From assembly GCA_021783515.1 (NCBI GenBank), contig JAJXTV010000020.1:1-64000 (forward strand): DNA of 64,000 nt, in the 5' to 3' direction. Positions 42,890 through 51,484 of this stretch are shown here, in pieces; the stretch's first letter is position 1; each line of letters begins with the position of its first letter. The notes under the pieces are model-generated. The model saw nothing but the letters and a program-made list of their open reading frames with translations. It was not told the origin of the DNA and searched no databases. Position numbers and translations under genes: made by a program. The DNA is from Nitrospirota bacterium. Its GTDB lineage: Bacteria > Nitrospirota > Thermodesulfovibrionia > Thermodesulfovibrionales > UBA6898.

Positions 42890-45115
42890 TTATGCACATT
42901 TCGTAAATCCGCAGCTATGGCAGACTGCGCACCCTCCTTCATGTTCGACCGCACCTCCGCATTCCGGGCACTGCCCGATGCGCATTACTTCGGAGTGGCC
43001 GTTGCCGCCGTTGCCGTTGCCATTTTCTCCCCTCTGGAGGTACTTCTCGAGGGCCTTCCCGATCGCGTCGGAGCAGGAGAGGATCCTTCCGCCCTCCGCC
43101 CATGAGGGCTCGTGGCAGGAAATGCCCTTCAGCTGTTTCATGATTTCCTCGGGCTCGATGTTCGAGCGGAGCGCGAGGCTGACGAGCCTGCCGATCGCCT
43201 CTGCCTGACTACCCGCACAGCCCCCGGCCTTTCCCATGCTGGTGAAAAGCTCGAAGATGTTGCCGTGCTCGTCTTCGGTAATCGTCACGTAAAGATTCCC
43301 GCAGCCGGTTTTCATGAGGCGCACCTGGCCGGTGAGTACCTCAGGTCTCTTCCTCGGGACGATCTTCACCTGGACCGGCTCCGCCTCTTTCTTTGCGGTC
43401 TTTCCGGTAGAGAGGACCTGCTCCTCCCTTGAGCCGTCCCGGTAGACCGTAACCCCCTTGCAGTCGAGCGTGTAAGCGAACATATAGGCGTCTTCCACGT
43501 CCTTCGGGGAGGCGTCGTGGGGAAAGTTGACTGTCTTGGAGACCGCGTTGTCGACGTGCTTCTGGAAGGCCGCCTGCATCGCGATATGCTCCATCGGCGT
43601 GATATCGTGGGCGGTCACAAACAGCGCCTTTACGTCTTCCGGTATCTCGTCGAAATCATGGAGAGAACCCTTGTCGGCGATCCGCTCCATCAGTTCCCTC
43701 GACCAGAAGCCGCGCTCTTTTGCGGCCTTTTCGAAATACGGGTTCACCTCGAGGAGCTTCGTCCCTTCCATGACGTTCCGTACGAAGGAGACGGCGAAGA
43801 GCGGCTCGACCCCGGAGGAGCAGGCCGCGAGTATCGAAAGGGTACCGGTCGGGGCGATCGTCGTTACGGTGGCGTTTCTCAGGCTGACCTTCCCGTCGTA
43901 TATGCTGCCCGCGTAATTCGGGAAAACGCCCCTTTGTTCCGCAAGGGCGACAGAGGCGTTTCTGGCCTCCCTCTGGATGAACCCCATCACCTCTTCGGCA
44001 AGCCTGGTCGCCCCGTCGGAGTTGTAGGGGATGCCGAGCTGGATGAGCATGTCGGCCCAGCCCATCACACCGAGCCCTATCTTCCTGTTGGACTTGGTCA
44101 CCTCATCGATCTTTTCGATCGGGTATTTGTTGACGTCGATGACATTATCGAGAAAATGGACCGCCTGCCAGACGACCTTCTTCAGCTTCTGAAAGTCCGT
44201 CGCGCCTTCCCTGACCATATGCGCGAGGTTGATCGAGCCGAGATTGCAGGACTCGTAGGGAAGAAGCGGCTGCTCTCCGCAGGGGTTCGTCGATTCTATC
44301 CGTCCGATCTTCGGCGTGGGGTTCGATTTGTTGATCCTGTCGATGAAGACGATGCCGGGCTCGCCGTTTTTCCAGGCGTGCGAGACGATCGTATCGAAGA
44401 CCTCTTTTGCCCTCAGCCTGCGGACCACCTTCTTCGTCCTGGGGTTGACCAGGTCGTATTCTCCGTCTTCCTTCACCGCCTTCATGAACTCGTCGGTGAT
44501 CGCCACCGAGATGTTGAAATTATTGAAGCGGGAGTTGTTGTCCTTTGCGGTGATAAACGCAAGGATGTCGGGATGGTCGATCCGGAGTATGCCCATATTC
44601 GCCCCGCGCCGGGTCCCCCCCTGTTTTACCGCCTCGGTAGCGGTATCGAAGACGGTCATGAACGATATCGGGCCGGAAGAGATGCCCTTTGTGGAGCCGA
44701 CGATGTCCCCGCCCGGTCTCAGCCGGGAGAAACTGAAGCCGGTGCCGCCCCCGGACTTGTGGATGATCGCCGTGTTCTTGACGGCGTCGAATATGGAATC
44801 CATCGAATCCTCGACCGGCAGCACGAAGCATGCGGAGAGCTGGCCGAGCCTCCTCCCCGCGTTCATGAGCGTCGGGCTGTTGGGGAGGAAATCGAGAGAC
44901 GCGATCAGCGCAAAGAAGTCTCCTTCGAGGAGGGCGACTTCAGCCTCGGATTTCCCGTATTTCAAATCGGCGGACGCGATCGTCCTGGCGACCCGGCTGA
45001 AGAGGTCAGAGGGGGTTTCGACCACCTTTCCTTCCTCGTTTTTTTTCAGATATCTCTTTTCGAGGACCTTCAAAGAGTTCGGAGTCAGGCTGACTTTGGC
45101 GGACAGTGCTTCCAT
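42890..45115 (-). CDS. nrdJ: Class II (B12-dependent) ribonucleotide reductase
   Basis: 741 residues of the adenosylcobalamin-dependent reductase that makes deoxynucleotides without oxygen. It has the N-terminal catalytic barrel with SPTLMNAGRRLGQLSACFVL (active-site Cys), GGGTGFSFSRLRP, NPCGEQPLLPYESCNLGSIN (radical-site Cys and Glu) and APTGTLSILAACSSGVEP. A C-terminal region ends in a zinc-ribbon tail (CPECGG ... CHSCGFTKC). The ATP-cone found in some relatives is not evident. Transcription is controlled by a promoter carrying two NrdR boxes. It heads an operon with two unknown paralogues and a Cys-rich protein. Confidence 0.97.
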   Translation of the reverse strand: MEALSAKVSLTPNSLKVLEKRYLKKNEEGKVVETPSDLFSRVARTIASADLKYGKSEAEVALLEGDFFALIASLDFLPNSPTLMNAGRRLGQLSACFVLPVEDSMDSIFDAVKNTAIIHKSGGGTGFSFSRLRPGGDIVGSTKGISSGPISFMTVFDTATEAVKQGGTRRGANMGILRIDHPDILAFITAKDNNSRFNNFNISVAITDEFMKAVKEDGEYDLVNPRTKKVVRRLRAKEVFDTIVSHAWKNGEPGIVFIDRINKSNPTPKIGRIESTNPCGEQPLLPYESCNLGSINLAHMVREGATDFQKLKKVVWQAVHFLDNVIDVNKYPIEKIDEVTKSNRKIGLGVMGWADMLIQLGIPYNSDGATRLAEEVMGFIQREARNASVALAEQRGVFPNYAGSIYDGKVSLRNATVTTIAPTGTLSILAACSSGVEPLFAVSFVRNVMEGTKLLEVNPYFEKAAKERGFWSRELMERIADKGSLHDFDEIPEDVKALFVTAHDITPMEHIAMQAAFQKHVDNAVSKTVNFPHDASPKDVEDAYMFAYTLDCKGVTVYRDGSREEQVLSTGKTAKKEAEPVQVKIVPRKRPEVLTGQVRLMKTGCGNLYVTITEDEHGNIFELFTSMGKAGGCAGSQAEAIGRLVSLALRSNIEPEEIMKQLKGISCHEPSWAEGGRILSCSDAIGKALEKYLQRGENGNGNGGNGHSEVMRIGQCPECGGAVEHEGGCAVCHSCGFTKCA

Positions 45116-45170
45116 GATTTACCCCCCCATTTCGTATAAAAAAATCATTATTATTGATCCGGATGTTCTT

Positions 45171-45184
45171 ACTACAGTTAGTGT
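45171..45184 (-). promoter_or_regulatory. NrdR box 1
   Basis: ACTACAGTTAGTGT fits the NrdR consensus ACACWATATATWGTGT with the CTA-N4-TAG core and one clean half-site. Its centre is 32 bases from that of box 2, about three helical turns. It lies just downstream of the -10. Confidence 0.7.
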
Positions 45185-45194
45185 TTTCCTAAGA

Positions 45195-45223
45195 ATTAAA
45201 CCACAAGATATTGTGCGTGTCAA
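45195..45223 (-). promoter_or_regulatory. nrdJ promoter
   Basis: On the minus strand: TTGACA, a 17-base spacer and TTTAAT. The spacer contains NrdR box 2, and box 1 covers the expected transcription start. Binding of NrdR would block RNA polymerase directly. Confidence 0.85.
45201..45216 (-). promoter_or_regulatory. NrdR box 2
   Basis: CCACAAGATATTGTGC is a nearly perfect palindrome (CACAA-GATA-TTGTG) matching the NrdR consensus. It occupies the spacer of the nrdJ promoter. Confidence 0.8.
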
Positions 45224-45352
45224 GACAAAAATCGGAGAAATATCAAGCGTTTGATTTATAAGAATTTTTCTTGTGAATAGGCTGTTTGTAATTTGTCGAA
45301 CACTAATTTGGCACCTTTGTTATTATAATATATCTCTTGAGGGGTGCGCCAT

Positions 45353-46255
45353 TTGACAAAGATTACCGTCATCGTGATAAGTGTCCTCCTGGTATTTTCC
45401 GTCGCCACCTATTTCTTTGCCAGGGAGGTGATGGTAACGCAGCCGGGGATATGCAAATACTGCCACTTCATCGCACCTTTCTACAACAAATGGGAGCGGT
45501 CGACCCACAGGATGGTGCCCTGTCTGAAGTGTCACGATTACGGCCCCCTGAACGCCCTGTCGGGACAACTCCGCTTCATCGCCGGCACGTACAACCCGAG
45601 GCCTCTAACGAAAGTGCCGGATTCGAAATGTCTCCAGGCCGGCTGCCACCAGATGAGGCTGATAGAGTCGAAGGTGATCTTCACCCGATGGAACATCGCC
45701 TTCGACCATAAGCCGCATTTCACACAGCACAGGCGGGGGATAGGCCTCCACTGCAGGAGCTGCCATTCGGACATCGTGCAGGGGGAGCATATGAAGGTCT
45801 CGATAAACGTCTGTTTCCTCTGTCACCTGAACCTGCAGGATACCACGGAGCATAAGAAGCGCTGCACGGTCTGCCATAGCCAACTGAAGGTGAACGTGCA
45901 GTACAAGGGGGTCTCCTTCAGGCACGTCCAGCCTCTCGAAAAGGGCTACTTATGCATCAGCTGCCATACATCGGTCAAGATAGGGGAGGGCCGCGTCTCG
46001 AAGGAGAAGTGCTTCTTCTGCCATATCGACCGGACGGAGCGGTTCGATGAGTGGGAATTCATACACCAGCAGCATGTCACGAAGAAGCAGATCGCCTGTT
46101 TTTTCTGCCACGATTTCGTCGAGCACGGCAATATCAAACTCGAAAACGTGGAACGGGTGATCAGGGACAGGGCCCCCGAGAAGAAGGGCAGGGACGTGAA
46201 ATCGCCGGACAACTGCATGCTCGACCGGGGAATGCCCGCTGCGAGGATATCCTGA
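45353..46255 (+). CDS. NapC/NirT-like nine-haem cytochrome c
   Basis: 300 residues, one N-terminal membrane helix (ITVIVISVLLVFSVATYFF) followed by nine haem motifs: eight CXXCH and one CX4CH (CLQAGCH, third). The opening CKYCH ... CLKCH resembles NapC/NrfH quinol dehydrogenases, but there are more haems than the usual four or five. It would oxidise quinol and feed periplasmic reductases or the other cytochromes. I favour TTG at 45353, because GAGGGG at 45339-45344 spaces well with it; a GTG at 45344 lies inside that ribosome site. The last 25 residues carry no haem. Confidence 0.88.
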   Translation: MTKITVIVISVLLVFSVATYFFAREVMVTQPGICKYCHFIAPFYNKWERSTHRMVPCLKCHDYGPLNALSGQLRFIAGTYNPRPLTKVPDSKCLQAGCHQMRLIESKVIFTRWNIAFDHKPHFTQHRRGIGLHCRSCHSDIVQGEHMKVSINVCFLCHLNLQDTTEHKKRCTVCHSQLKVNVQYKGVSFRHVQPLEKGYLCISCHTSVKIGEGRVSKEKCFFCHIDRTERFDEWEFIHQQHVTKKQIACFFCHDFVEHGNIKLENVERVIRDRAPEKKGRDVKSPDNCMLDRGMPAARIS

Positions 46256-46264
46256 AGCGGCAGC

Positions 46265-46531
46265 TCAGTCGAAGAGGCCGGTAAGGGCGTTCGCCCTTTC
46301 CTCGATGGTCTTGGCGATGTTTTCCTGGTCTTCCCTGAATTTCTGCAGCTCATCGGCTATATTCAGGGAAGCGAGTATCGCCGCCTTCAGCGGGGAAATC
46401 CCCGGCGCCGAGTTGTAGACCTCTTTCATCTTTCCGTCGACGTAGGAGGCGAGTTTTTTGATATACTCCTCCGAGGCGTCCCCCTTGATGGTATATTTCT
46501 GGCCGAGTATCGTTACATCGGTGCTTCCCAT
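46265..46531 (-). CDS. zapA: Cell division protein ZapA
   Basis: 88 residues starting MGSTDVTILGQKYTIKGDAS, the ZapA N-terminal globular domain (VTILGQxYxI), then a helix with YIKKLASYVDGKM and the C-terminal coiled coil (AAILASLNIADELQKFREDQ). ZapA bundles FtsZ filaments at midcell. The start is the second ATG of the open frame, preceded by GAGGGGAC. It lies seven bases after the coiled-coil gene upstream. Confidence 0.92.
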   Translation of the reverse strand: MGSTDVTILGQKYTIKGDASEEYIKKLASYVDGKMKEVYNSAPGISPLKAAILASLNIADELQKFREDQENIAKTIEERANALTGLFD

Positions 46532-46538
46532 TGTCCCC

Positions 46539-46829
46539 TCAGATTTCGATCGAATCCAACTCATGCAGCAGCTCCTCGAGCTGGCTGCCGATCGAGTTTT
46601 TTTCGGATTTCATCGCCTCGATCTCCTGATTCCTGTCGTTCAGGAGCGCCTCCAGGTCCCTGATCTTTCTATCGAGGAGCGTCTTTTCCTCTTTCAGCGC
46701 CTTTACCCGTTCGACCGCTGCGGCGATCTTTTCTTCGAGATTCCTCAGTCTGTCCAATGGCAGGACCTCCCTCTGTATAGTGAAAGAATCGTTTCTCCCG
46801 TCATCAAAAAGGGTTATTCCCGATTCCAT
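46539..46829 (-). CDS. ZapB-like coiled-coil protein
   Basis: 96 residues. After about 25 residues the protein is one continuous coiled coil (LRNLEEKIAAAVERVKALKE ... LEELLHELDSIEI), with heptad Leu/Ile spacing. In E. coli, ZapB is such a coiled coil and acts with ZapA at the Z-ring. Its position directly upstream of zapA supports the same role. The N-terminus (MESGITLFDDGRNDSF) is not part of E. coli ZapB. Sequence identity cannot be judged for so repetitive a protein. Confidence 0.78.
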   Translation of the reverse strand: MESGITLFDDGRNDSFTIQREVLPLDRLRNLEEKIAAAVERVKALKEEKTLLDRKIRDLEALLNDRNQEIEAMKSEKNSIGSQLEELLHELDSIEI

Positions 46830-46888
46830 TTTCTTACCTTACCAGATGTAAACCTCTGCTGTCTATAGGCGGGCGAAACACGCGGGCT

Positions 46889-47419
46889 TCAGCGCTCTTT
46901 TCCCCTGGTGTCTACGTCCCCAAGCGCATTGTCGACCGATTCGGAGAGCCAGATCCGGACGATCACCTTGTCTCCTTTGATGCGGTAATCGGTGCGTATC
47001 ACGTCTTCCATGCCGTAGACAAAAGGCATATAGAGCGGTCTGACCTCGAAGCCGAGCGTTGCTCCCCCCGGGGCGACGAGCCTGGCGAGCTGGTACCTCT
47101 TGAAGGCATTGTCGCAATTGACGAACCTCTCCGCCTCGGCAAGCGCGTCTTTGGCCTGCACGCCCGTCTTCACCCGGTAACTGAAATCAGGGGCATAGGG
47201 CTCGAAGGTGTAGGGGTCTCCCTCCTTGTCGAGGATCGCGAGCGTCTCTAGGTCGTCGAAGTGGGTGCAGCCGTAAAGAATGAGCCTGAAATTGCCGGTC
47301 ACCTGCGTCTCATCGGCGGACCTCAGAGTGAGCCGGCTCCCGGTGGCGCAGGAGCTCGCGGCGAGCGAAAGCGCCGCTACGAGCAGGACGACCGGAAACA
47401 TCGGTCTTTTCTTCTTCAT
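46889..47419 (-). CDS. Putative lipoprotein, unknown function
   Basis: 176 residues starting MKKKRPMFPVVLLVAALSLA with lipobox AASSC. The mature part begins TGSRLTLRSADETQVTGNFR and looks like a beta-rich domain with two further cysteines (YGCTHF and VNCDNA), which may pair in the periplasm. No family was recognised. The gene follows hisB and the HAD gene on the same strand at a distance of 110 bases and precedes zapB; it probably has its own promoter. Expected location: outer membrane or inner-membrane periplasmic face. Confidence 0.8.
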   Translation of the reverse strand: MKKKRPMFPVVLLVAALSLAASSCATGSRLTLRSADETQVTGNFRLILYGCTHFDDLETLAILDKEGDPYTFEPYAPDFSYRVKTGVQAKDALAEAERFVNCDNAFKRYQLARLVAPGGATLGFEVRPLYMPFVYGMEDVIRTDYRIKGDKVIVRIWLSESVDNALGDVDTRGKER

Positions 47420-47529
47420 GCCTCATGCTACCACGATTTCGGGGCATCGGATAGAGGACGCTCCCTGATTGCCTGACGCTGCATACCGGCGGGCAGAGCA
47501 ATCTTGCGGCAGCTGATCACTGTCAGCCG

Positions 47530-48192
47530 CTAGGGCATCAGTTCCCTGAAGTCGGCGAGTTCCTGAAACTCGGCCGACCTTCCCCGCTCCGCCTTCGAGC
47601 TCGCGTAAGACTTGTAAAGGACGTGCCTGATCCCGAACCTCTTTGCGGTTCTAAGCACCGCCTTCGTGTCGTCGATGAAGAGGGATTTCTCCTTTTCGAA
47701 CCTGAGCCTCTTTTCGGCCCTTTCCCAGAATTCGATCATCTCCTTCGGGAAGCCTATCTCGAAGGAGGTGAGGGTCGCGTCGAAATATTTCCCGATCTCG
47801 GTCTTCTTCAGCTTGATGTCGAGCACCTTGTAGTGGGCGTTCGTCACGAGGAAGACCTTCTTCCTGCGGCGCCTCAGCATCCCGAGAAAATCCTCGACAT
47901 GGGGATGGACCTCGATCAGATGGTGAATCTGCTCCTTGAGGGCCGGGATGTCGAGCTCGACCTCCCGCGACCAGAAGTCGATGTCCGTCCAGTTCAGCGT
48001 CCCCTCGTGGGCATGATACTTTGCGAGCAGCTCCTCCTTCGCCCTGCCGAAGGAGATATTCTTCTTCTCGGCGTATTTTTCGGGAACGAGGTGCTCCCAG
48101 AAATAGTCGTCGAAATATTTGTCGAGCAGCGTCCCGTCCATGTCGAGAAGGACGAATTTGATCTCATCGAGGGGGATTGTCGTGTTCTGCAT
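47530..48192 (-). CDS. HAD-superfamily phosphatase
   Basis: A 220-residue HAD hydrolase: motif I LLDMDGTLL (nucleophile and acid aspartates), motif II VTNAH, the lysine in FPKEM (motif III) and motif IV LFIDDTKA. A helical cap sits between motifs I and II. It resembles YrfG-type GMP/IMP nucleotidases. It lies 27 bases after hisB, so an alternative role as histidinol-phosphate phosphatase for the his genes deserves thought; HisB here lacks a phosphatase domain. Sequence alone does not decide. Confidence 0.85.
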   Translation of the reverse strand: MQNTTIPLDEIKFVLLDMDGTLLDKYFDDYFWEHLVPEKYAEKKNISFGRAKEELLAKYHAHEGTLNWTDIDFWSREVELDIPALKEQIHHLIEVHPHVEDFLGMLRRRRKKVFLVTNAHYKVLDIKLKKTEIGKYFDATLTSFEIGFPKEMIEFWERAEKRLRFEKEKSLFIDDTKAVLRTAKRFGIRHVLYKSYASSKAERGRSAEFQELADFRELMP

Positions 48193-48219
48193 GGCGGACG
48201 GCAGCGGCAGGAGGATGCC

Positions 48220-48807
48220 TTACAGCTTCCCCTTCGTCGAAGGGACGCCTTTCACCCTCGGGTCGATCTCGGCCGCCTGGCGGAGCGCCCTGCCGAGCGC
48301 CTTGAAGACCGCCTCGATGATGTGATGGGTATTTCTGCCGTAGGCGACACCGACATGAAGCGTAATGCCGGCATGGCTGACAAAGGCCTGGAGAAAATCC
48401 TCGATCAGGTCCGGGTCGAAGGCCTTGAGCTTCGACTTCTTCGGGAACTCGACCCGGTAGACGAGATAGGGCCTGCCGCTGATATCGAGGCTGACCGAGG
48501 CGAGGCATTCGTCCATCGGGACCGAGGCCTCTCCGTACCGGCGTATCCCCTTCATCTGTCCGAGCGCCTGTTTGAAGGCCTTGCCGAGGACGATCCCGGT
48601 ATCTTCCACGGTATGGTGGTCGTCGATCTCGATATCGCCCTTCGCTTTTATCTTCAGGTCGAACAGTCCGTGCTTTGCCATCAGCGACAGCATATGGTCC
48701 AGAAAGGGGATCGAGGTGTCGATCCGGTAGGTTCCCGTTCCGTCGAGGCTGAGTTCGGTCTTGATATCGGTCTCCTTTGTCGTTCTGTCGACCTTCGATC
48801 TTCTCAT
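48220..48807 (-). CDS. hisB: Imidazoleglycerol-phosphate dehydratase
   Basis: 195 residues, the monofunctional dehydratase. Two repeats of the metal-binding motif are seen: [12 protein letters not shown] with [10 protein letters not shown], and [15 protein letters not shown] with [17 protein letters not shown]. It converts imidazoleglycerol phosphate to imidazoleacetol phosphate, the step just before HisC. The start overlaps the hisC stop by four bases. The N-terminal phosphatase domain of the enterobacterial fusion is absent. Confidence 0.97.
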   Translation of the reverse strand: MRRSKVDRTTKETDIKTELSLDGTGTYRIDTSIPFLDHMLSLMAKHGLFDLKIKAKGDIEIDDHHTVEDTGIVLGKAFKQALGQMKGIRRYGEASVPMDECLASVSLDISGRPYLVYRVEFPKKSKLKAFDPDLIEDFLQAFVSHAGITLHVGVAYGRNTHHIIEAVFKALGRALRQAAEIDPRVKGVPSTKGKL

Positions 48808-49862
48808 GCGACCTCCTTTATCTGGCGCTCTTTGCTCATGATCACGGCAAGGGCCTTCAGGAACGCGGCGTTTTCACGGGGAGTCCCGACGGTCACCCTC
48901 AGGCACCCCTTGACGACGCCGTCGAGGTTCCTGACAAGGATCCCTTTCTTCAGAAGCGACCTGTATACCTTGTCGGCGTCCTTCACTGCGAAAAGGACAA
49001 AATTCGCCTCGGAGGGGTGCGGCCTGACGCCTTCGATCTTCTCCATCCCCTCAAAGAGGAGGTCTCTCCCGGAGACGATCGCCCTGAGCGAGGTCTGCAG
49101 TCCTCTCCGGTCCTTCAGCGCGGCCGCCGCGACCGCCTGGGAGAACGAATTTACGTTGAAGGGCAGCCGTACCTTATTGACTTCCGCAACGATGCCGGCC
49201 TCGGCCACCATGAAGCCGAGCCTGAGCGCCGCGAGCCCGATCTTGCTGAGCGTCCTCATGATCACCAGGTTTTCATAATCTTTCAACAGGGGAAGGAACC
49301 CCTCTTCGCTTGCAAAAGGCTGATAGGCCTCGTCGACGACGACGATGCCCCGGGACTGTTCGATGATCTTCAGGATCTTCCCTGCCGAGAAGCAGTTGCC
49401 GGTGGGATTGTTCGGGCTGCTGAGGAAAATCAGCTTCGGTTTCGTCTTTCTTACCGCCCGCAGCATCCTGTCTTCGTCGAGGTCGAATTCACCGTCAAGC
49501 GGTATCTCGACCGTCTCTTCTCCGAGGGCGCGTCCGATAATGCCGTACATCGAAAAGGTCGGCACCGGATAGAGGACCGGCCCGCCGAAGGTGGTGATCA
49601 GATAGTAGATCAGCTCATCCGAACCGTTGCCCTGAAGGATGTTGGCTTCCTTCACCCCGAAAGACCGGGAGAGAAGTCCCTTCAGCCGCGCAGCGTCGGG
49701 ATCCGGATATCTGTTCGTCAGAACGGTCTTAGCCGCCTTCAGGGCCGGCCCGAAGCCGTAAGGGCTTTCATTCGCGTCGAGTTTGATGCGGCAGGGGATC
49801 TCTTTGGCATCGTACGCCCTCAGACGCGAAACCTCTTTCTTTACGAGACGTTTAAGGTTCAT
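48804..49862 (-). CDS. hisC: Histidinol-phosphate aminotransferase
   Basis: 352 residues of the PLP-dependent class I/II aminotransferase. [36 protein letters not shown] and the PLP lysine in [18 protein letters not shown] are all present. It transaminates imidazoleacetol phosphate to histidinol phosphate. It heads the hisC-hisB-HAD run; other his genes are elsewhere. The ATG lies eight bases after a TGATATAAT element, so the mRNA would have little or no leader. Confidence 0.95.
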   Translation of the reverse strand: MNLKRLVKKEVSRLRAYDAKEIPCRIKLDANESPYGFGPALKAAKTVLTNRYPDPDAARLKGLLSRSFGVKEANILQGNGSDELIYYLITTFGGPVLYPVPTFSMYGIIGRALGEETVEIPLDGEFDLDEDRMLRAVRKTKPKLIFLSSPNNPTGNCFSAGKILKIIEQSRGIVVVDEAYQPFASEEGFLPLLKDYENLVIMRTLSKIGLAALRLGFMVAEAGIVAEVNKVRLPFNVNSFSQAVAAAALKDRRGLQTSLRAIVSGRDLLFEGMEKIEGVRPHPSEANFVLFAVKDADKVYRSLLKKGILVRNLDGVVKGCLRVTVGTPRENAAFLKALAVIMSKERQIKEVA

Positions 49863-49870
49863 CGCGAAGC

Positions 49871-49879
49871 ATTATATCA
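49871..49879 (-). promoter_or_regulatory. hisC extended -10, near-leaderless arrangement
   Basis: Minus strand TGATATAAT (TGn plus perfect TATAAT) ends eight bases before the hisC ATG. The gap GCTTCGCG contains no ribosome site. Confidence 0.5.
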
Positions 49880-49931
49880 CAAAACCGGCAGGCCACCCCA
49901 AATTCTCCGCGAGGTTAGCGGGACGCAAAAA

Positions 49932-49951
49932 ATTGTTATAGATTGTTATAG
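49932..49951 (+). repeat. Tandem 10-base repeat before the ferredoxin gene
   Basis: ATTGTTATAG occurs twice in direct succession in an AT-rich stretch 45-64 bases before the ferredoxin ATG. TATAGA/TATAG inside it may be a -10, or the repeat may bind a regulator. Confidence 0.5.
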
Positions 49952-49995
49952 AATAAATAAAGAGATCAGAACTTTTGAGAAACGGAGGAAAGACG

Positions 49996-50187
49996 ATGAA
50001 GATACCGGTTGTGGATTATGAGGCATGCGAGGGCTGCGGCACCTGCGAGGCGATCTGCCCCGACGTCTTCAAGGTAAAGGAAGACGGCAAGGCGCACGTC
50101 GTGAGTACGAAGGGCTGCGAGACCTGCAACTGCCAGGAGGCGGTCGATTCCTGTCCGGTCGAATGCATCAAGATGGAAGAGCAATAA
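49996..50187 (+). CDS. Ferredoxin, single [4Fe-4S] type
   Basis: 63 residues starting MKIPVVDYEACEGCGTCEAI, with the cluster motif CEGCGTCEAICP near the start and the fourth ligand in the closing SCPVECIKM. Two more cysteines (GCETCNCQ) lie in between, where monocluster ferredoxins of sulfate reducers often carry a disulfide or a second cluster. It is a soluble low-potential electron carrier. The start at 49996 is supported by CGGAGGAAAGACG. The partner enzyme is unknown. Confidence 0.92.
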   Translation: MKIPVVDYEACEGCGTCEAICPDVFKVKEDGKAHVVSTKGCETCNCQEAVDSCPVECIKMEEQ

Positions 50188-50200
50188 GGATGGCGAAGGG

Positions 50201-50220
50201 GGCCTGCTGTCCGGCAGGCC
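50201..50220. terminator. Hairpin between convergent genes
   Basis: GGCCTGC and GCAGGCC form a perfect 7-bp stem around six bases, extended by GGGG/CCCC with one bulge. It stands between the ferredoxin stop and the stop of the convergent gene at 50238 and may serve both directions, although T-runs are poor. Confidence 0.5.
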
Positions 50221-50237
50221 ACCCCTGGGAAAGCGCC

Positions 50238-50894
50238 TTATGCTTCTTCGGCGGCCGGGCTCACGATGTGGTTCAGCCAGATAAGGTTGAAGACGTCCCC
50301 GTATTCCTTTAGGTAGTCCTTCATCCCGCCTTCCGGATTCACGTTTCGAACATACCTCTTGAACTGTTTGTCGACGCCGGCGAGGACCGCCTTCTTCCTG
50401 TCGGGGGAAAAGGGATAGACGCAGCCGCTCATCACGACTTTGTCGTCGAGCGTCAGGAGCCTCGCCGCGAAGATATCGCCCTTTTTCAGCCCTCTCGTGA
50501 GGCCCTTGTCCCTCAGCGAGAACTCCCCTCCGACCAGGAGGTCCTTGACCAGGACCCTCTTGTCCTTCGAGACCGCGGCGACCTCGTAGAGACTCAGCGA
50601 AGAGCCCTTGATCTTTTCGAGGACCGTCCGCTCCTCCTCCTTCAGGTCGCCGCTGTTCTTCATATAGATGTCGATGAAGGACTCCTTCTCCTCGTTGGCG
50701 CGGTAGTCGAAGAGGAGCCAGTCTTCGAAGTTGTGAAAGCCGAGTTCCAGCGCGGTGCCGCCCATGACCTCGTCCGGATGCTGCTCGTCCCAGAAATATT
50801 CGTAGGCCTTGTCGATCGCCTCGGCGTGGTTCATCCTCACGTAATGGATGATCGACTGAAAGAGCCTCGTTTTGATATCTTCTTCTTTGCCCAT
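50238..50894 (-). CDS. Uncharacterised protein, possibly related to SEC-C-associated domain
   Basis: 218 residues. The N-terminal half is helical and ends in HNFEDWLLFDYRANEEKESF. The second half is beta-rich: SLSLYEVAAVSKDKRVLVKD, LLVGGEFSLRDKGLTRGLKK and GDIFAARLLTLDDKVVMSG. From memory this order (WLLFDY, LYEV, valine-rich strand, GDIFAARL) resembles a domain found beside SEC-C metal motifs in many bacteria, but no SEC-C cysteine motif is present here. Cytoplasmic. Function unknown. Confidence 0.72.
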   Translation of the reverse strand: MGKEEDIKTRLFQSIIHYVRMNHAEAIDKAYEYFWDEQHPDEVMGGTALELGFHNFEDWLLFDYRANEEKESFIDIYMKNSGDLKEEERTVLEKIKGSSLSLYEVAAVSKDKRVLVKDLLVGGEFSLRDKGLTRGLKKGDIFAARLLTLDDKVVMSGCVYPFSPDRKKAVLAGVDKQFKRYVRNVNPEGGMKDYLKEYGDVFNLIWLNHIVSPAAEEA

Positions 50895-50956
50895 TGATCG
50901 TTCTCCTTATGAAATTGCACCTTCTGCGGCGGCTGCACAACGACGTCCCGGCTGTC

Positions 50957-51484
50957 TCACCAGTATCTCACCGGCCCGACGTCGATATGCACGAACTCCG
51001 GATACAGCCCGACCCCGCCGGAATCAAAGGACTTGGCGACGCCGGCGATCTTCTTCGTCCCGATACCGTCGACGGCGAAGTCGATGGCGAGCCCGCGCAT
51101 ATGATAGCTGTGGCTGGCGACATGTCTTCCCATATCCCGGAGATATTCGTTATATTCGGGGGAGCGGTATCCCGAGATGATCCTCAGCCGTTCGCCCGGG
51201 GCGATCCGGCTGCTGATCTCGCTCAGAAGGTCGAGGACGCCGACCGCGATCGTCTTGACCTTGTTCGTATAATGGCACCTCAGGAGATAATTGATCCTGT
51301 CGAGCGCCTCGTAGTCGTATCTGCCGGCGCTATAATAGCATATGTCGAGGCTCTCTTCGGTATGGATATTATAAAGATTGAGAGTGCGGTCGGGATTTGG
51401 GGCGGCGAATGCCCCCGCCGTGCCGAACTGAAATACTGCCGAGGCAGCAAGTACGGTCTTGAGAAAGCGTCTTCTCGAGATCAT
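50957..51484 (-). CDS. YcbK/DUF882-type M15 peptidase with Tat signal
   Basis: 175 residues. The N-terminus MISRRRFLKTVLAASAVF is a twin-arginine export signal. The mature domain is the DUF882/peptidase M15A fold: GYRSPEYNEYL, the zinc ligands in SHSYHMRGLAIDF (His ... Asp) and FVHIDVGPVRYW (last His). Relatives trim peptidoglycan cross-links or L,D-bonds. Cofactor-bearing or folded export through Tat is noteworthy for a zinc enzyme. It lies 62 bases upstream of the unknown gene at 50238-50894 on the same strand. Confidence 0.92.
   Translation of the reverse strand: MISRRRFLKTVLAASAVFQFGTAGAFAAPNPDRTLNLYNIHTEESLDICYYSAGRYDYEALDRINYLLRCHYTNKVKTIAVGVLDLLSEISSRIAPGERLRIISGYRSPEYNEYLRDMGRHVASHSYHMRGLAIDFAVDGIGTKKIAGVAKSFDSGGVGLYPEFVHIDVGPVRYW

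Noticed and set aside
45311-45326. TTGGCACC before the nine-haem cytochrome as a sigma-54 promoter
   Set aside because: The -24 half is good but the -12 position has TTAT instead of TTGC, losing the essential GC. A TATAAT at 45324-45329 is a better explanation.
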